A stretch of 64,000 nt of DNA from Heterocephalus glaber (Eukaryota > Chordata > Mammalia > Rodentia > Bathyergidae): contig NW_004624748.1 in the NCBI RefSeq assembly GCF_000247695.1, forward strand, positions 8,869,359 to 8,933,358, read 5' to 3'. Positions 1 through 11,689 of this stretch are shown here, one piece after another. Below the pieces are notes generated by a model. It was not told where the DNA came from and did not search any database. It worked only from the letters and a program-made list of their open reading frames with translations. Positions within the stretch are counted from its first letter, which is position 1, and the number at the start of each line of letters is the position of its first letter. The translations under genes were made by a program, and so were the position numbers.

Positions 1-2000
1 GGCTTCCTGGGGTTGTGATCCTCGTTGTCTTTTCCTAAGATTTTTGTCTAAAATTTTTTGGAGTGCTGGTTTGGTATTCATGAAGTTCCTAAGGTGCTCT
101 TTGTCATGAAAGTATCTCATTTCACCATCAATTTTGAAAGATAGTTTTGCAGGATACATCAGTCTGGGTTGGAGGTTGTTTTCCTTTAGGGCTTGAAACA
201 CACCACTCCAAGCTCTTCTTGCCTTGAAGGTTTGCACTGAAAAGTCTGTTGTGATTCTGATGGGTTTTCCTTTGTATGTAATTTTTTTTAAACTATGCTG
301 ATTGGAGAACATTTCTTTCTCCTTTTTTTTTTTGGTACTGGGGATCAAACTCAGGACCTTGCGCTTGTGAGGCAGGCACTGGAACCACTGAGCTAAATCC
401 CTGCCCCCTGTGATTTGTTTCTTTTCTCTAACTGCTTGTAGAATTTTGTTCTTCTGTTGGGTTTCTGGAATCTTAACAATTATATGCCTATGTGTAGATT
501 TGTTTTGATCAAGGCTACTTGGAGTCCTATATGCCTCTCTTATCTGTATGTCAAATTCTTTTCCCCTGCTTGGGAAGTTTTCTGCCATCACTTCTGTAAA
601 CAGTTTTTTTTATGTCCTCTGCACTCTCTCCTGTTTCTTCATTGACTCTAATCAGTCTTATGTTATTTTTCTTTGGATCATCTAGCAGCTGCTGGATTGA
701 TTTCTTGTGGTCCTTTAAAATTTTAAAGAATTTTTTCTTTTCCTGGTCACTAATTGCAATCTTATCTTCTATATCTGAAATTCTATCTTCACATTGGCTC
801 GTTCTGCTGCATAGACTTTCAATGGAGTTTTTAATCTCCTGGAAATCTGTTTACATCTGTTTTATGGATTTCATTTTTTTCATATGTTTGCATTCCATCA
901 TGTTCCTCAGCTTCTCTATTTTTTTATCTGTATCCTCTCTAGATTTATTAATCATGTCCTGCACTATGGGCACAATCTTTGCTGTTTTGTGACAAATTAT
1001 CTCTGATTTCATTTTTTCCAGATCTTCTTTCGTTGCTAGTTCAGGGAGTCCAAGTGAATGAGTATCAGTGTGTTCCATCTCATTTCCCTTTGAGGTTGCT
1101 GTAGGTGATCTGGAAGTCTGGTTCTGTGGCTTGTTTACCTGATTTCTCATTTTGACACTGAGGGCATGGGGGGTAGTTGTGGAGAGGGGGCAGGGTGGGT
1201 GTGTTTCTTGGCACCCGCGCAGCTCACCTCCCTGGGCTTGGAGCCATGGCTCGCCTACCAGGAAGCTTCCTCTATGTTGGGTGTTGCAGCATGCCTACCC
1301 AAAGCCTCATCCTGCCTGGGAGCTGTGGCATGCTGATCTGGAGGTCTCCTCTGGGCTCAGAGACATGACACACTTACCTGGAAGCTTTCTCTACCTCAAT
1401 GGAGTTTTTAATCTCCTGAATATGTTGGAATCTGTTTCATGGATTCCATTTCTGTCTTATGTTGGGTGATCATGATTTCCATTTCTTTCTTATGCTGGGC
1501 ATTCATGGCTTCCAGCATGTTTCTGAGCTCATCTATTTTTTTATGTTTCTGTTCTGGAGCCTCTAATCATGTCTTTCACTCTGCTCACCATCTTTGTAGT
1601 TATCTGGGAAATTATTTCTGTTTTGAATTTTTTTAGAGCCTCATTCATCTATTTTGTTACTTCCTGTGCTATCAGTTCAAGGTGTCCAGGTGGTCGAGAA
1701 TCAGACTTATCCACCTCGTTTCCTTCAGAATTTATCTTTTGTGGGGTGGAAGTCTGAGTTTGTGCCTTACTTAAATGTCTTCTCATTTTTGTTTTTGGTA
1801 CTGTCCTTGGTTTAGTTCCTGGGTTGATACTTTGAAGTTGTTTACTGTAAGTATCTTTGTTGATGTATTTAGAACACTTATGTAATGGTTGCTTCTCAGA
1901 GGTGTCTTCCAGATAGAGCTGGTCTTTAGGTTTTGAGTCTCTAATGGCTCTGAGGCTATCTCATTTTCATTATACCAGGAAGGACAACTGATTACATCAG
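1..2000 (-). repeat. LINE-1 ORF1 region, antisense, broken, with a second ORF1 amino-terminal copy
   Basis: Read on the minus strand, 1-850 gives the ORF1 C-terminal and middle parts (pieces such as SFKIDGEMRYF, KPALQKILDKN). 851-1150 is an open amino-terminal segment beginning MRNQVNKPQN with a charged coiled-coil stretch. 1390-1785 repeats a similar amino-terminal segment (MRRHLSKAQ...) in the same orientation, separated by GC-richer 5'-UTR-like sequence. Stops and an ID-like SINE break it. The ORF1 protein of LINE-1 is an RNA-binding chaperone; none would be made here. Confidence 0.75.
323..408 (-). repeat. ID-like SINE inside LINE-1 ORF1
   Basis: Poly-T then GGTACTGGGGATCAAAC ... CCACTGAGCTAAATCCC; complete length. 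Confidence 0.9.
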
Positions 2001-3130
2001 TCACAACACCTTAGCCCATGTGATACAATCAGCAACACAATAGCATCAAATACCTCTTAGAAAATGACAATTTGTGGTAGTTATTAATCTATCACCTTTA
2101 ACAGTGTGAATTAAATCAAAATCAAGGACCAACCCAATATATGTTTATAGTGAATAAACTCTTCAATATAGCAACTTTACCCTTCAGGATGGGGAGTTAG
2201 AAGGTATTGGGGAGGGAGCAATAGGTAAGTAGAAGGATAGGGGAAGGTTATCAGTGAGGCCAGAGGGCACAGGCAAGAGAAGGAAAAAGAAAAAAAGAAA
2301 GATAAAGAAGAAATATGAATTAGAGGCAGAACAGGAACACAAAGGGAGATGAAGAACAATGTGGGACAGCAAGGGAGTGAGGCAGAGAGAGAGAGAAAGA
2401 AAAGAGGAAAGAAAGAAAAAAGAGAAAAATAAAAAATTTTAAAGAGTAGCAAATAAGAAAAATATTAAAAATAAGAACAAAGAAAAGTGGTAATCTTGAA
2501 AATAACAAATAAAAGATAAAAATGAAGGGCTTCCTTCAGGGTATGTCTCTGCTATCACAATAGACAATGCGGGCAGCATTATGCAGTTATAAGTCAATTA
2601 GTCTCAGCAAGCCAGTCACAGACCCATGAGATTCAGGCAGATTTCTGGCTGCAAGTCTCAAGCTGAGTTCCCTGACCTCCTGCAGGGTTGAACTCTGCCA
2701 AGTTCTACTGCAGGTTCCAGCTGCCTTTCCCCTGAAGATAGTCCAGGTTCCAATGGGCGGTGATGATCCCTCCAACTTACCAAGTATGGTGGTCTGGTGT
2801 GCCTTTATTGCAGAGATTCTCTTCACTTTTCCAGTGGGCTTCAGTTTTCATCAGGGAGCCTGAGAGAGGCCCTCTCTCTGTTGTTCACTTCTGCAACTCG
2901 GGACAATGGCCTTTATGCCCCCCCGTGCCTCTGTAGCATGGATCCAAGTAGCAGTTCGGTCTCCTGGTCACAAGTGGGCAGAACGAGCAGGACTGAGCAG
3001 GGTGCACTCAGACCGTGCACACAACCAAGCTGAAGGCTGGTGGGCGTGCCCAGGGGTCCTCACTGGTTCATCTCTGGCTAGGTCTCCTGGTCGCAAGTGG
3101 GTGGAGTGAGTCAGACTGACTGTTTGCTCC
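2001..3130 (-). repeat. LINE-1 5'-UTR-like or unassigned repeat sequence
   Basis: A purine-rich block (2270-2530, AGGAAAAAGAAAAA-like) followed by GC-richer sequence with a repeated phrase GGTCTCCTGGTCACAAGTGG (2961) and GGTCTCCTGGTCGCAAGTGG (3080). It lies upstream of antisense ORF1, so it may be the LINE-1 5' UTR. Not confirmed. Confidence 0.4.
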
Positions 3131-3139
3131 CTTGCTTGG

Positions 3140-3245
3140 TTGCTTGTTTTCGATATCTTTGAGTTGCCCAGGCTGCCCCAGAAGTCCTGGGCTCAAGGGA
3201 TCCTCCCACCTCAGATTCCTGAGTAACTGAGTCTGCAGGGATCCC
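3140..3245 (-). repeat. B1/FLAM-like SINE fragment
   Basis: GAGTTGCCCAGGCTG, CTGGGCTCAAGGGATCCTCC and CACCTCAG are 7SL-derived monomer motifs in reverse. Confidence 0.6.
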
Positions 3246-3599
3246 TCTCCCTAGGAACTCAACACATGCTAGGAATATTTTTGGACATTTTAAAGAGGAG
3301 AAAACTGAACCCTCATAAAAATAAATCATAAGAGCAAACGAAAAGTGTAGAGTTTGGATGCAAACCCAACTTTGCTCCTTTCAACTCTGCATATGTAACC
3401 TTGCCTCTAGTAGAAATTAGGAAAGGACTCAGCTTGAAGGGAGATCAGATTTAGTCACAGTGGATTTGAGAAGATAGTTGCTTGGGAAGATTTCCAGCTG
3501 GACAGGTGAGGGCTGAAGATGCTTGCCTTCCAGGTCCTCATCTACTGGCAGGTGTACATATGACCTCAGTGCCAGCCAACACCAGCGCCCTAACAATTT

Positions 3600-3728
3600 G
3601 TTGTTGTTGTTTTGTTTTGTTTTGTTTGAGCCAAGATCTCGCTATATTGCCCAGGTTGGCCACAAACTCTTGGCCTCAAGCAACCTTCCTGCCTCAGTTT
3701 CCCAAGTGGCTGTGACCATAGGCAGTGC
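3600..3728 (-). repeat. B1/FLAM-like SINE
   Basis: TTGTTGTTTTG tail, then TCTCGCTATATTGCCCAGG, CTCAAGCAACCTTCCTGCC; old 7SL-derived element without the clear rodent duplication. Confidence 0.65.
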
Positions 3729-3739
3729 TACCTTCTCAT

Positions 3740-5050
3740 TGTCAGGCTGCCCTTTTGATCCCATAGTGAACTGAACTCCTGGGTAGGATAAGCAGTTTTG
3801 CAAGACACACTGAGAGAGCTTCCATATCTTCTAAGTAAGTAAGTGTATAGCAGTTTAGTGGGACTACGTATAATGCGAACGAAGGAGATAGACAAAAAGA
3901 AAACAGTGAAGAGGTAAGTTTTGCTTCAGCATGCACTCTGAAATCTGATTCTTATGCTTGAAGAGAAGAATTAGAATATAATTAAGCAAAGACTATCACA
4001 TAGAAAATACTGAATACTTTGTGTGTACAGTGGAGGCCTCCGTGTGTGTGGTGTGCATGTGTGTGTGTCAGGGAGGCAACTGCCTTTTGTAGACAGATGC
4101 ATGTCTAAATTCTGGTTTTTTGTCCTTTCACTAGGAATAACATGACAAACTCATCTTTCTGTGAGTAAATGGCCTATTACTGAAACTAAAAGGGAAATCT
4201 AATTTCATTCAGAATGACAACCTTTGATAAATTATTTCTCAGTGAGAGAATATAAACCCTTTTAAAAAGAACTAACAGTCTGGCTTTTTCCTGGAGCTGT
4301 TCTTTGTTATTGCTTTCTTGTCACGATCATTTTCCTAATAAGAGTTTGTATTCAGGCAGTCTCTCAGTGGCTGATTTATAGGTGCATTTTGATAAAACTC
4401 ATCAGTGAAATGCCCTGGATTGACAATCAAAATATAAAATTTTTAAAAGGCATAAATACCATATGGCAGAGAAACGCAGCCAAAAAAAAATATCCATATT
4501 GCCATATGCACTTGATTTTAAAAGCCAAACAGTACAAAGGGTAAAAAAAAAAATAGGAAGACTCTTATAAACAAAATCATTAATTCATATTATGCAATGA
4601 TTACCAAAGTGCAGCCTGTCAGCAGGGACTATTTATTTAGAAAAAGAAAGTGAGAAAAATTAAAAAGAGAAGGGAAAGGATCTGGAGATGGTTTCAGAGG
4701 ATAAAGGGTGTCTGAATTATTAACAGGCCACAAGAAGTGTTCTTTCTGTTGATTCCATGTACTCTCTGGCCACCTGGAGACCAGTTTATTCTCTTTCACT
4801 TGGCTCCTATTGATATATTATTTTCACCTCAGAAAAGAGACCACCAGTGGTCCTAAAACACTGTAATGCAATAATAAAATAGCAGCCTTGAGCTATGTTC
4901 CATTGTTCAGAAGCATCTTGCCAGCTTTTTACATTTAACATAATCCTTCAGAACTACCGCGAGCGTGAACCTTCTCCTGTAACCCCCAGTGGGGACAGAT
5001 CTTGATGAACATATCACATTCTCTCTGTTTTTCTTTCTTTCTTGTGTGGT
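3740..5050. other. Stretch with no recognised gene or repeat
   Basis: AT-rich sequence with a short GT-rich tract at 4021-4070. I looked here for the CPB2 signal-peptide exon and saw no ATG plus hydrophobic run ending at a fitting donor. Confidence 0.4.
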
Positions 5051-5144
5051 TTATTAAGTGCAATTAAAGAAGTACACACCCAGAAGGGAATGCAAGCTCT
5101 CTAAGTGTAAGGTGGAACATAATCACATTGTTAGAGGAGTAGGT

Positions 5145-5245
5145 ATTAAAAAGTCAGGATCTGAAGAACATAGCTGGATCACAGATCTGTTACTTATTAG
5201 CCATGCACAGTTGGACAATTTGTTCATTCTCTTTAAGCCTTGCTT
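5145..5245 (+). repeat. MIR-like SINE fragment
   Basis: ATCACAGATCTGTTACTTATTAGCC ... TTGGACAATTTG ... TCTTTAAGCCTTG follows the MIR core order (short phrases only). Old and diverged; followed by a C/T-rich tract to 5292. Confidence 0.45.
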
Positions 5246-5712
5246 TCCTTTCTTTTTTCTTTTCTTCTCTCTCTCTTGCTCTCTCTCTCTCATAAACAGA
5301 TCTGTTATTTCTCTGTGCTTATACTTTTTGTTTAACTTTTAGTGCAAGAATTTTTTTCTCAAGTGGTTACTGTATAAATACTTCAGAGACATGATCAAAA
5401 GACATCTTTCTTTCTCATCTCTCATTGTCCCATGAATTTTATGTAATTGGGGTTATCTTTTCTTGTACTTGCATGGAAAGTTAGAAAACTCCATGGCTTT
5501 TCAGCCCAGTTCTAAGTAACTGATAGCCCTTGGGCCATGTTAAAATGCAAGCAGCCTCAATTCAGAAATCAGAATATCAGTGCCAACCAAGGCATTATTC
5601 AGTTTTAACAGAGTTTAACTGAGCAAAGAATGATTTGCAAAATGAACAGTCTTTGGAAGCAGAAATTAAGAGAACTCCAATCCTTTATGAACAGAGAGCA
5701 GAAGTGAAGCAC

Positions 5713-5785
5713 AGAGCTGGGGATGCAGCTTAGTGGTAGAGCACTTGCCTACTGAGGCCCTGAATTTAATCCCCAGTATGGGTGG
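5713..5785 (+). repeat. ID-like SINE, other subfamily
   Basis: GCTGGGGATGCAGCTTAGTGG, TAGAGCACTTGCCTA and TTTAATCCCCAGTA; closer to the general rodent ID element than to the GGTACC subfamily. Confidence 0.75.
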
Positions 5786-6273
5786 GGGTGAAGTACAGAA
5801 ACAGCCTGATTGGTTACAACTCTATCTTTGCCTTATTTGGGCATGGTCTGATCAGATGGCAGCCTGTAATTGGCCAAAGCTTAGCTGCTGTAATTGGCTC
5901 AAACTCAGTGAACTGTTAGTAAAAATAGTCCTAAATTAGACTTTTAGTTTGTCTACTGTATCAGGTTGTAGTTCTTTACTAGAAAGGTTCAGAGGCATTT
6001 TTCAGGACAAATTTATTTTTCTTTATAGGAAAATAACCCCTTCCTCTAATCTTTTCCACACATACCCATGATTCCACTCTACTTTGTGTAGCCTTATCCT
6101 GCTCCCTGTAAAGGGGGACAAAGTCATGAAACTCATTTTCAGAAATTGTAAATTTGACATAGAGTGAGTTATCATCTCACAACCTAGTGCTGTTGTGATG
6201 GCACTTAAGTCAAAAATCAAATAAGATCCAGTCCAAGTTTACATTTGCACATATCAAAAAAATATATATATAT

Positions 6274-6354
6274 ATTTTGGTACCAGGGATCGAACTCCAG
6301 TCCTTGTGCTTGCACAGCAGGTGGTGAAACCACTGAGCTAAATCCCTGGCCCTG
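6274..6354 (-). repeat. ID-like SINE
   Basis: TTGGTACCAGGGATCGAAC ... CCACTGAGCTAAATCCCTGG; preceded by an AT dinucleotide run. Confidence 0.9.
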
Positions 6355-6448
6355 AACATATCAAAAATATTTTTAACTTTGCAACATTATTTCTCAGGAT
6401 TTCCCAACTAATTTTTATAATTCCATATTTTTTTCTCATTAAGAAAAG

Positions 6449-6529
6449 CACAGGGCCATGGATTCAGCTCAGTGGTTCCGCCACCTGCCTCACAAGTGGA
6501 AGGTCCTGAGTTCGATCTCTGGTACCAAA
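6449..6529 (+). repeat. ID-like SINE with expanded tail
   Basis: GGGCCATGGATTCAGCTCAG ... TTCGATCTCTGGTACC; its A-tail has become a GAAA repeat. Confidence 0.9.
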
Positions 6530-6561
6530 ACAGAAAAAAGAGAGAAAGAAAGAAAGAACAA

Positions 6562-6613
<52 letters not shown>

Positions 6614-6628
6614 AAAAAAGAAAGGCAC
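6530..6628 (+). repeat. (GAAA)n microsatellite grown from a SINE tail
   Basis: About 20 units of AAAG/GAAA with few interruptions directly after the SINE body; a likely length-variable marker. Confidence 0.92.
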
Positions 6629-7299
6629 ATTTGTATAACATATTTTTTGCCTTTCTTCTTCTGTTGACTGATTTTGATGCTTTCTCCTCTTTTAATATAT
6701 TAGGCTTTTTCCTTATTTATTACTGTTCACTCAACATCCTTTGTTCCTGATTTTCAATGATAACAATCCCCCTACCATACTTCTTTGTGAGGATTAAATA
6801 AGAATGCCTCTAAAGCATTTAAAGTAACATCCAAGTCAGTAGATTCCCTTTGGAAAGGTAGTTGATCAAATTAATAACTTTCCCCAAAGAAAGAACAACT
6901 TGCTTGTAGATAATGGCAAAAGAAAGAAAATTACCCAAACATTTTATTTTCTAGTCAGCATAGGACTTCCTCTACATGGAACTGAAATTCAGTTCCTCTT
7001 AGAATAATGGAAAGCTCTTTTGCCTTGTAAGTCATCGCATTTCATTGTTAGCTCAACTTGTCAGGAAGTTCATTCTAAAATTATGATATAATTATATTCA
7101 CCTCCACTTCCTTATACTTCACATCAAAAGAGAGATTTGAGTTTGCTACTTTTTTCATTTAACTCCCAGAATGAAGCCTAAGTTGAAAATAAGGGCCGCA
7201 ATCCTGAGCCCAGCATCTAAACTCCTTGATGGTCAGACCCTAGCCTGTCATTCATCCTGGCTTTATTTCCTGGTGGGTTTCTTGGTTTTTTTGTTGGTG

Positions 7300-7386
7300 G
7301 TGGTTTTTTTTGGTACCAAGGATCAAACTCAGGACCTTGCACTTTCAAGGCAGGTGGTGGAACCACTGAGCTAAATCCCCAGCCTG
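7300..7386 (-). repeat. ID-like SINE
   Basis: TTTTTTGGTACCAAGGATC ... CCACTGAGCTAAATCCCCAG. Confidence 0.9.
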
Positions 7387-9110
7387 CTGGTGTATTTCTA
7401 TATGAGCCCCATATTCCTCTCCACCTGGATCACTTGCCATTCCTTGAACTCTGTCCACTTATGTGGTTGCACTTAAGCCATTTCATCTCCCCTTCCTTTA
7501 TCAAGTCCTACCTCTCAAGGCAGTTTCCTTTCTCTGATTATCTCAGCCAAAAAATTACTTTCGACTGTATTCCTGTAGCAGACTTTTATGCCATTTATAT
7601 AGTCCTTTTCAGTTTTATATCATATAGTAGCATTTGTATCTGTTTCAGGTTAGTTTCCCCAGAAGAAGACTCTGAGGTGGAGATTTTCATGTAGGAAACT
7701 TATTGGCACAGGATCTCAGGATCAACATCTATGGAGGAATGAAGGAAGGAGAATTGAGCAGAGAGGGAATTAAACTGTGATGCTGTCACAAAAAAGCCCT
7801 CAGCTTCTTCTATAGGAAGCCTTGGCCTTGAAGAATTGCTTCAAATTGGGGCAAGCAGCCATGCCTTTGTAACTGCTATTACTAATCACTGGCTGTAGAC
7901 TAGCCCTGGGGTAAGGCATAATCTTGAGAAACACCACCCTCTTCCATTAATGGCAAGTCTTAGAAAAGGACTAAGCTGAAAATGTCAGCTGCCAACCTTA
8001 CTAAAGCTGAGGGAAGGAGTGTCCATTCCTGGATCGGGCTCTAGGCTGATTATGACATCTATAGTCCACCCACTGTGCTACTCAGATCAACTTGCTTCAT
8101 AAAATATGCTTTGAGAGCAGCCCTGGCATTCTAGTTGGTCTCCTTTCCCAGATGAAACACACAAGAAGAACATTAGTGGAATCAACTAGAACTTCCACAG
8201 CTATGGCTGATCTTGGCACTTTATCCAATACTTATAATTCTCCTCCACCACTCATTCTATTTTCCTCTCACCCTTGGCTAACACTTGCCTTCACCGAAAT
8301 GATCAATACAGACCCTCAGCCTCAAGGATCTAAGCCCCAATAAATCCCTGTGCCCTCTTGGACCATGGTGTTGTACTTATATGCCTACATCAAAACTGGA
8401 CAAGGGAATTTTACAGAATGTCTAGGCTTGTCACCTGGGTGTCAAACACGATTTTCCCTGCTACATTCACTATGTGAGTGCAGCCCTCAATATCTTTCCG
8501 ATGATCAAGGTCAATTGCCCTTTCTAACATACCTTCCCTTCTTTCTGGTGATCTGCGCACATGAGAAAAGTGAAATCACTAAGTAGAAGCAACAGCTTTC
8601 AGTTTAATGAAACTCTTGTTCTGCCCCTTGGGAAGACATTCCTCCTTAGAGAACCAGAATTTTTGAACTTACAGAGCCCAAATATGCAGATTGAACGTAC
8701 AAATTTCCCAAGTGGATTTTTCAGAATGATGGTAAATGGAGCCATTTCAATGTAGTCCCTGAAATCATGTACTCTACCCGACAAGGACATCTTATACTCA
8801 TAATTGATGTAAAGTGTCTATTGTAGCATGCAAGATGCTTCCCAAGCTAGCACCTCAACTGACTTCTGACAACCCGTTCTAATTGTTGTATCAGGCTAGC
8901 AGCTTCTAGGAGGTATGGGATGTGATAGCCCCAGGGGATCCCATGACAACATGCTAATTTCTGCACTCTTGTTGTAAAGTAGGTCACTTGATATGATGCA
9001 ATGTTATATGTGGGGTCTTACATCAGTGGACCAAACACTCTAAAGCCCTCATATGGTGATACTGTCACAGGTCTTGCAGTCAGGGGAAGTGAACCTATAC
9101 CTAGACTGGA
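7387..9110. other. Stretch with no gene; part may be an old LTR
   Basis: No convincing exon. Around 7640-8060 the wording (TTTCCCCAGAAGAAGACTC ...) resembles old LTR or ERV sequence but I cannot name it. The short open frames at 8092-8790 lack any known motif. Confidence 0.3.
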
Positions 9111-9116
9111 AGGGAC

Positions 9117-9520
9117 AGTGTTATGGCTTGTGGTTAGATGTCCCTCCAAAGCCTCATGTGGCATAAATGGAACTTTTTCAGAGGTGGCTAGATCTAGAGT
9201 GTGTGGCACTCGAATTGATTCATGGTGCAATGCTAGGATCAAGGGCACTAAGATTAAGGGTGTGAGTGCTACCTGGCCTAAGTAACCTAGATAAGATAAA
9301 AGGGATAGAGAGAGCTGTGGTCATCCCTTGCTTGCTTTGCTACCTTCTGCTTGCCATGAATTGTTTCTCCTCTGTGATGCCTGTCTGCCATGCCATCCTG
9401 CCTTGAAGCCTAGCCAATTATGAACTGAAACCTCTACAAACTGTGAGTTAAATAAACCTTTCCTCCTTTAACTTTGGGTGTCTGGTATTTTTGTCTCAGC
9501 AATGAGAAAAGTAACTAAAA
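9117..9520 (+). repeat. LTR-like interspersed repeat (MaLR-like)
   Basis: Starts TATGGCTTGTGGTTAGATG and ends ...AAATAAACCTTTCCTCC, GGGTGTCTGG, AAGTAACTAAAACAG, an LTR-like end. A second, nested copy is at 25333-25640. Confidence 0.5.
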
Positions 9521-9529
9521 CAGACAGAA

Positions 9530-10250
9530 ATAATCAATTTGATACCAGGTGCCACTATGTGGCACTCACACAATGAACATGAAAGAGATCATGTTCAGCT
9601 TCCAGGTGACAAGCCTAGGCATTCTGTAATTCTCCTCTGTCCAATTTTGAGATATAAAAACATGTATAACAGCCATGGACAGAGAAGACATGGGGATTGG
9701 GGCTCAGACTCTGCCTGAGATTGAGGGTCTGCATCACCCACCTAGCTCAAAACGTGTGCTAGCCAAGGGTAAAGGAAAAACAAGAGATGGTATATTAATA
9801 CTACAGATAGCTCTAATCCCAGCCAGTCTGCCAATAGTCCAAATGGTAGCGATTCTTGAACTATAGCCAGAATCTTTCTTTTCTGGTCTTTTCACAAAAA
9901 TGGTAGTCTTTCATGTCACCCAATATGTGAACTGAAGCAAAATTCCTAAGGGAGGTATTTCTAGAATCTGAGTCCTACCAAGAATTGTTCCTCTGTCCTT
10001 GTCATGAAGTATAAGAGTTAATCATTTGTCCTTTTTTTTTCTGAGAGGATGTGGTAGCCTATCCAAGATCCTTTGACCCCTAAAATTTCCCTGAATCTGT
10101 AGTATTCATCTTTTATTTCTAAGCTTGAGAGCACATATGTCTCACCAAGGCCTCCACTATAATTGGTCACTTCTTGCTCATTTGGTCCAAGATTAACATG
10201 GTGTCATTGATATAGTGGACTGGGATACCCAGATAGGCTTAGTCTTTTTT
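9530..10250 (-). mobile_element. ERVL-type endogenous retrovirus pol remnant, downstream piece (antisense)
   Basis: On the minus strand about 10250-9850 reads as reverse-transcriptase-like sequence in broken frames. The catalytic tetrapeptide site (10203-10214) is degenerate (second-to-last Asp replaced by Asn). The upstream part of the same pol lies at 11690-12400, across a LINE-1 insertion. Stops and frame breaks make it non-functional. Confidence 0.5.
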
Positions 10251-10815
10251 TTAAACCTTGGTGTTTACAATGAGCTGTGTCACCTTCCCCTTTTTAGTTT
10301 TTACTAGTCTTTTTTTGTTCATGTATATTTGTAATACATAATAGTTACATTCATTTTGGGAAATTAGTATAATTATGTATTATATTTTCATCATTTTCAA
10401 TCCCATGATCCCTCACCCTACCCTCCTCACCCCCATCCCCTCTAACCTACCCTATCTCTACAAAATCTTTTTATTTCCTATCATCTCTCCTTTATTTTAC
10501 TCTATTTATATTTGAAGTTCCTCATATAAGAAAACCCATATATATGTAACTTTCTGTTCCTGACTTATTTCACTTAACACTATAGTCTCAAGTTCCATCC
10601 ATTTTCCTGCAAATGACATGATTTCATTCTTCTTTATGGTTGAATAATAGTCCACTGTGTATATGTACCACATTTTCTTTATCCATTTGTCTATTGATGG
10701 GCATCTAGGTTGTTTCTAGTACTTAGCTAATATAAACTGTGTTGCTATAAACATAGGCATGGATGTACCATTAGTATAATGTCTAATTCTTTTGGGAATA
10801 TACTCAGGAGAGGTA
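10250..10815 (-). repeat. LINE-1 ORF2/3' part, inverted segment
   Basis: ATGGTTGAATAATAGTCCACTG, CCATTTGTCTATTGATGGGC and similar phrases are ORF2 C-terminal sequence in antisense. It meets a sense segment near 10815. Confidence 0.75.
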
Positions 10816-11515
10816 GAGCTGATCAAAATTGATCAAAGACCTAGATATATATGGTTAAAAAATCAGAAACCTTGAAACTGTTGGAAGACAACATATGGGA
10901 AATACTGGAAGTCATAGGCACAGGCAAGGACTTCCTGAACAGAACTCTAATAGCACAGGAAATAATATCAAGAATCAACAAATGAAATTACATCAAATTA
11001 AAAAGCTTCTGCACAGCAAAGGAAATAGTCAACAAAGCAGGGAGACTACAGAACGGGAAAGAAATTTTTGCCAGCTACTCTTCTGATAGAGGACTAATAT
11101 CTGGAATATATAAAGAACTGAAAACCACCTACCTCCCCCAAACAAAGGATTCAATCAAAAAGCAGGTAAATGAGCTAAATAGATACGTCTCAAAAAAGAA
11201 ATACAATTAGGCACTAAGTACTTGCAAACAATGTGCATCTTCTTTAGCCATTAAGGAAAGGCAAATCAAAACTATGAGATTCCATTTTACCCCAGGCAGA
11301 ATGGCTTTCAGTGGCAGCAGCAGCAACAACATGCACACACCACCACCACCACCACCACCACCACCACCACCAACAACAACAACAGTAACAACAATAACGA
11401 TAAATGCTGGTGAGGATTTTGGGGAAAAGGAACTCTTCTACATTGTTGGTGGGAATGTAAATTAGTACAACCACTATAGAAATGTTTGGAAGTTTTCTCA
11501 AAAATTAAAAATATA
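10816..11515 (+). repeat. LINE-1 ORF2 C-terminal segment, sense
   Basis: AACATATGGGAAATACTGG, AGCTTCTGCACAGCAAAGG and GGCAAATCAAAACTATGAG are typical ORF2 end phrases. Together with 10250-10815 this forms a head-to-head 5'-inverted insertion. Confidence 0.8.
11334..11395 (+). repeat. (CAC)n / (CAA)n microsatellite
   Basis: About ten CAC units followed by CAA/CAG units, inside the LINE-1 segment; short open frames here are shadows of the repeat. Confidence 0.9.
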
Positions 11516-11521
11516 AATTCT

Positions 11522-11647
11522 ATTTTTTTTTAATTTTTGAAACAAAGTCTTGGTAAATTACTAGAGCTAGGCTTGAACTTAAACGATCCTCCTGCCTTAG
11601 CCTGCCAGCATGCTAGGATCACAAGCATGGACCACCATTCCTGGCCC
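11522..11647 (-). repeat. B1-like SINE
   Basis: TTTTTGAAACAAAGTCTTGG, CTTGAAC, GATCCTCCTGCC, CCAGCATGCTAGGATCAC, ACCACCATTCCTGGCC. Confidence 0.75.
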
Positions 11648-11689
11648 AGGCTTGTTCTTTTCAGACTATGTTTTCATAGAGAGTGAGAA

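Noticed and set aside
1152..1469. 105-codon plus-strand frame near the window start
   Set aside because: Antisense of LINE-1 5'-UTR-like and ORF1 sequence.
6408..6750. Lys/Arg/Glu-rich and Phe/Leu-rich open frames
   Set aside because: Translations of the (GAAA)n microsatellite on each strand.
7171..7374. ATGAAGCC frame considered as CPB2 exon 1
   Set aside because: The translation is charged, not a signal peptide, and it runs into an ID-like SINE.
11244..11501. Poly-Pro and poly-Trp open frames
   Set aside because: Translations of the (CAC)n repeat.
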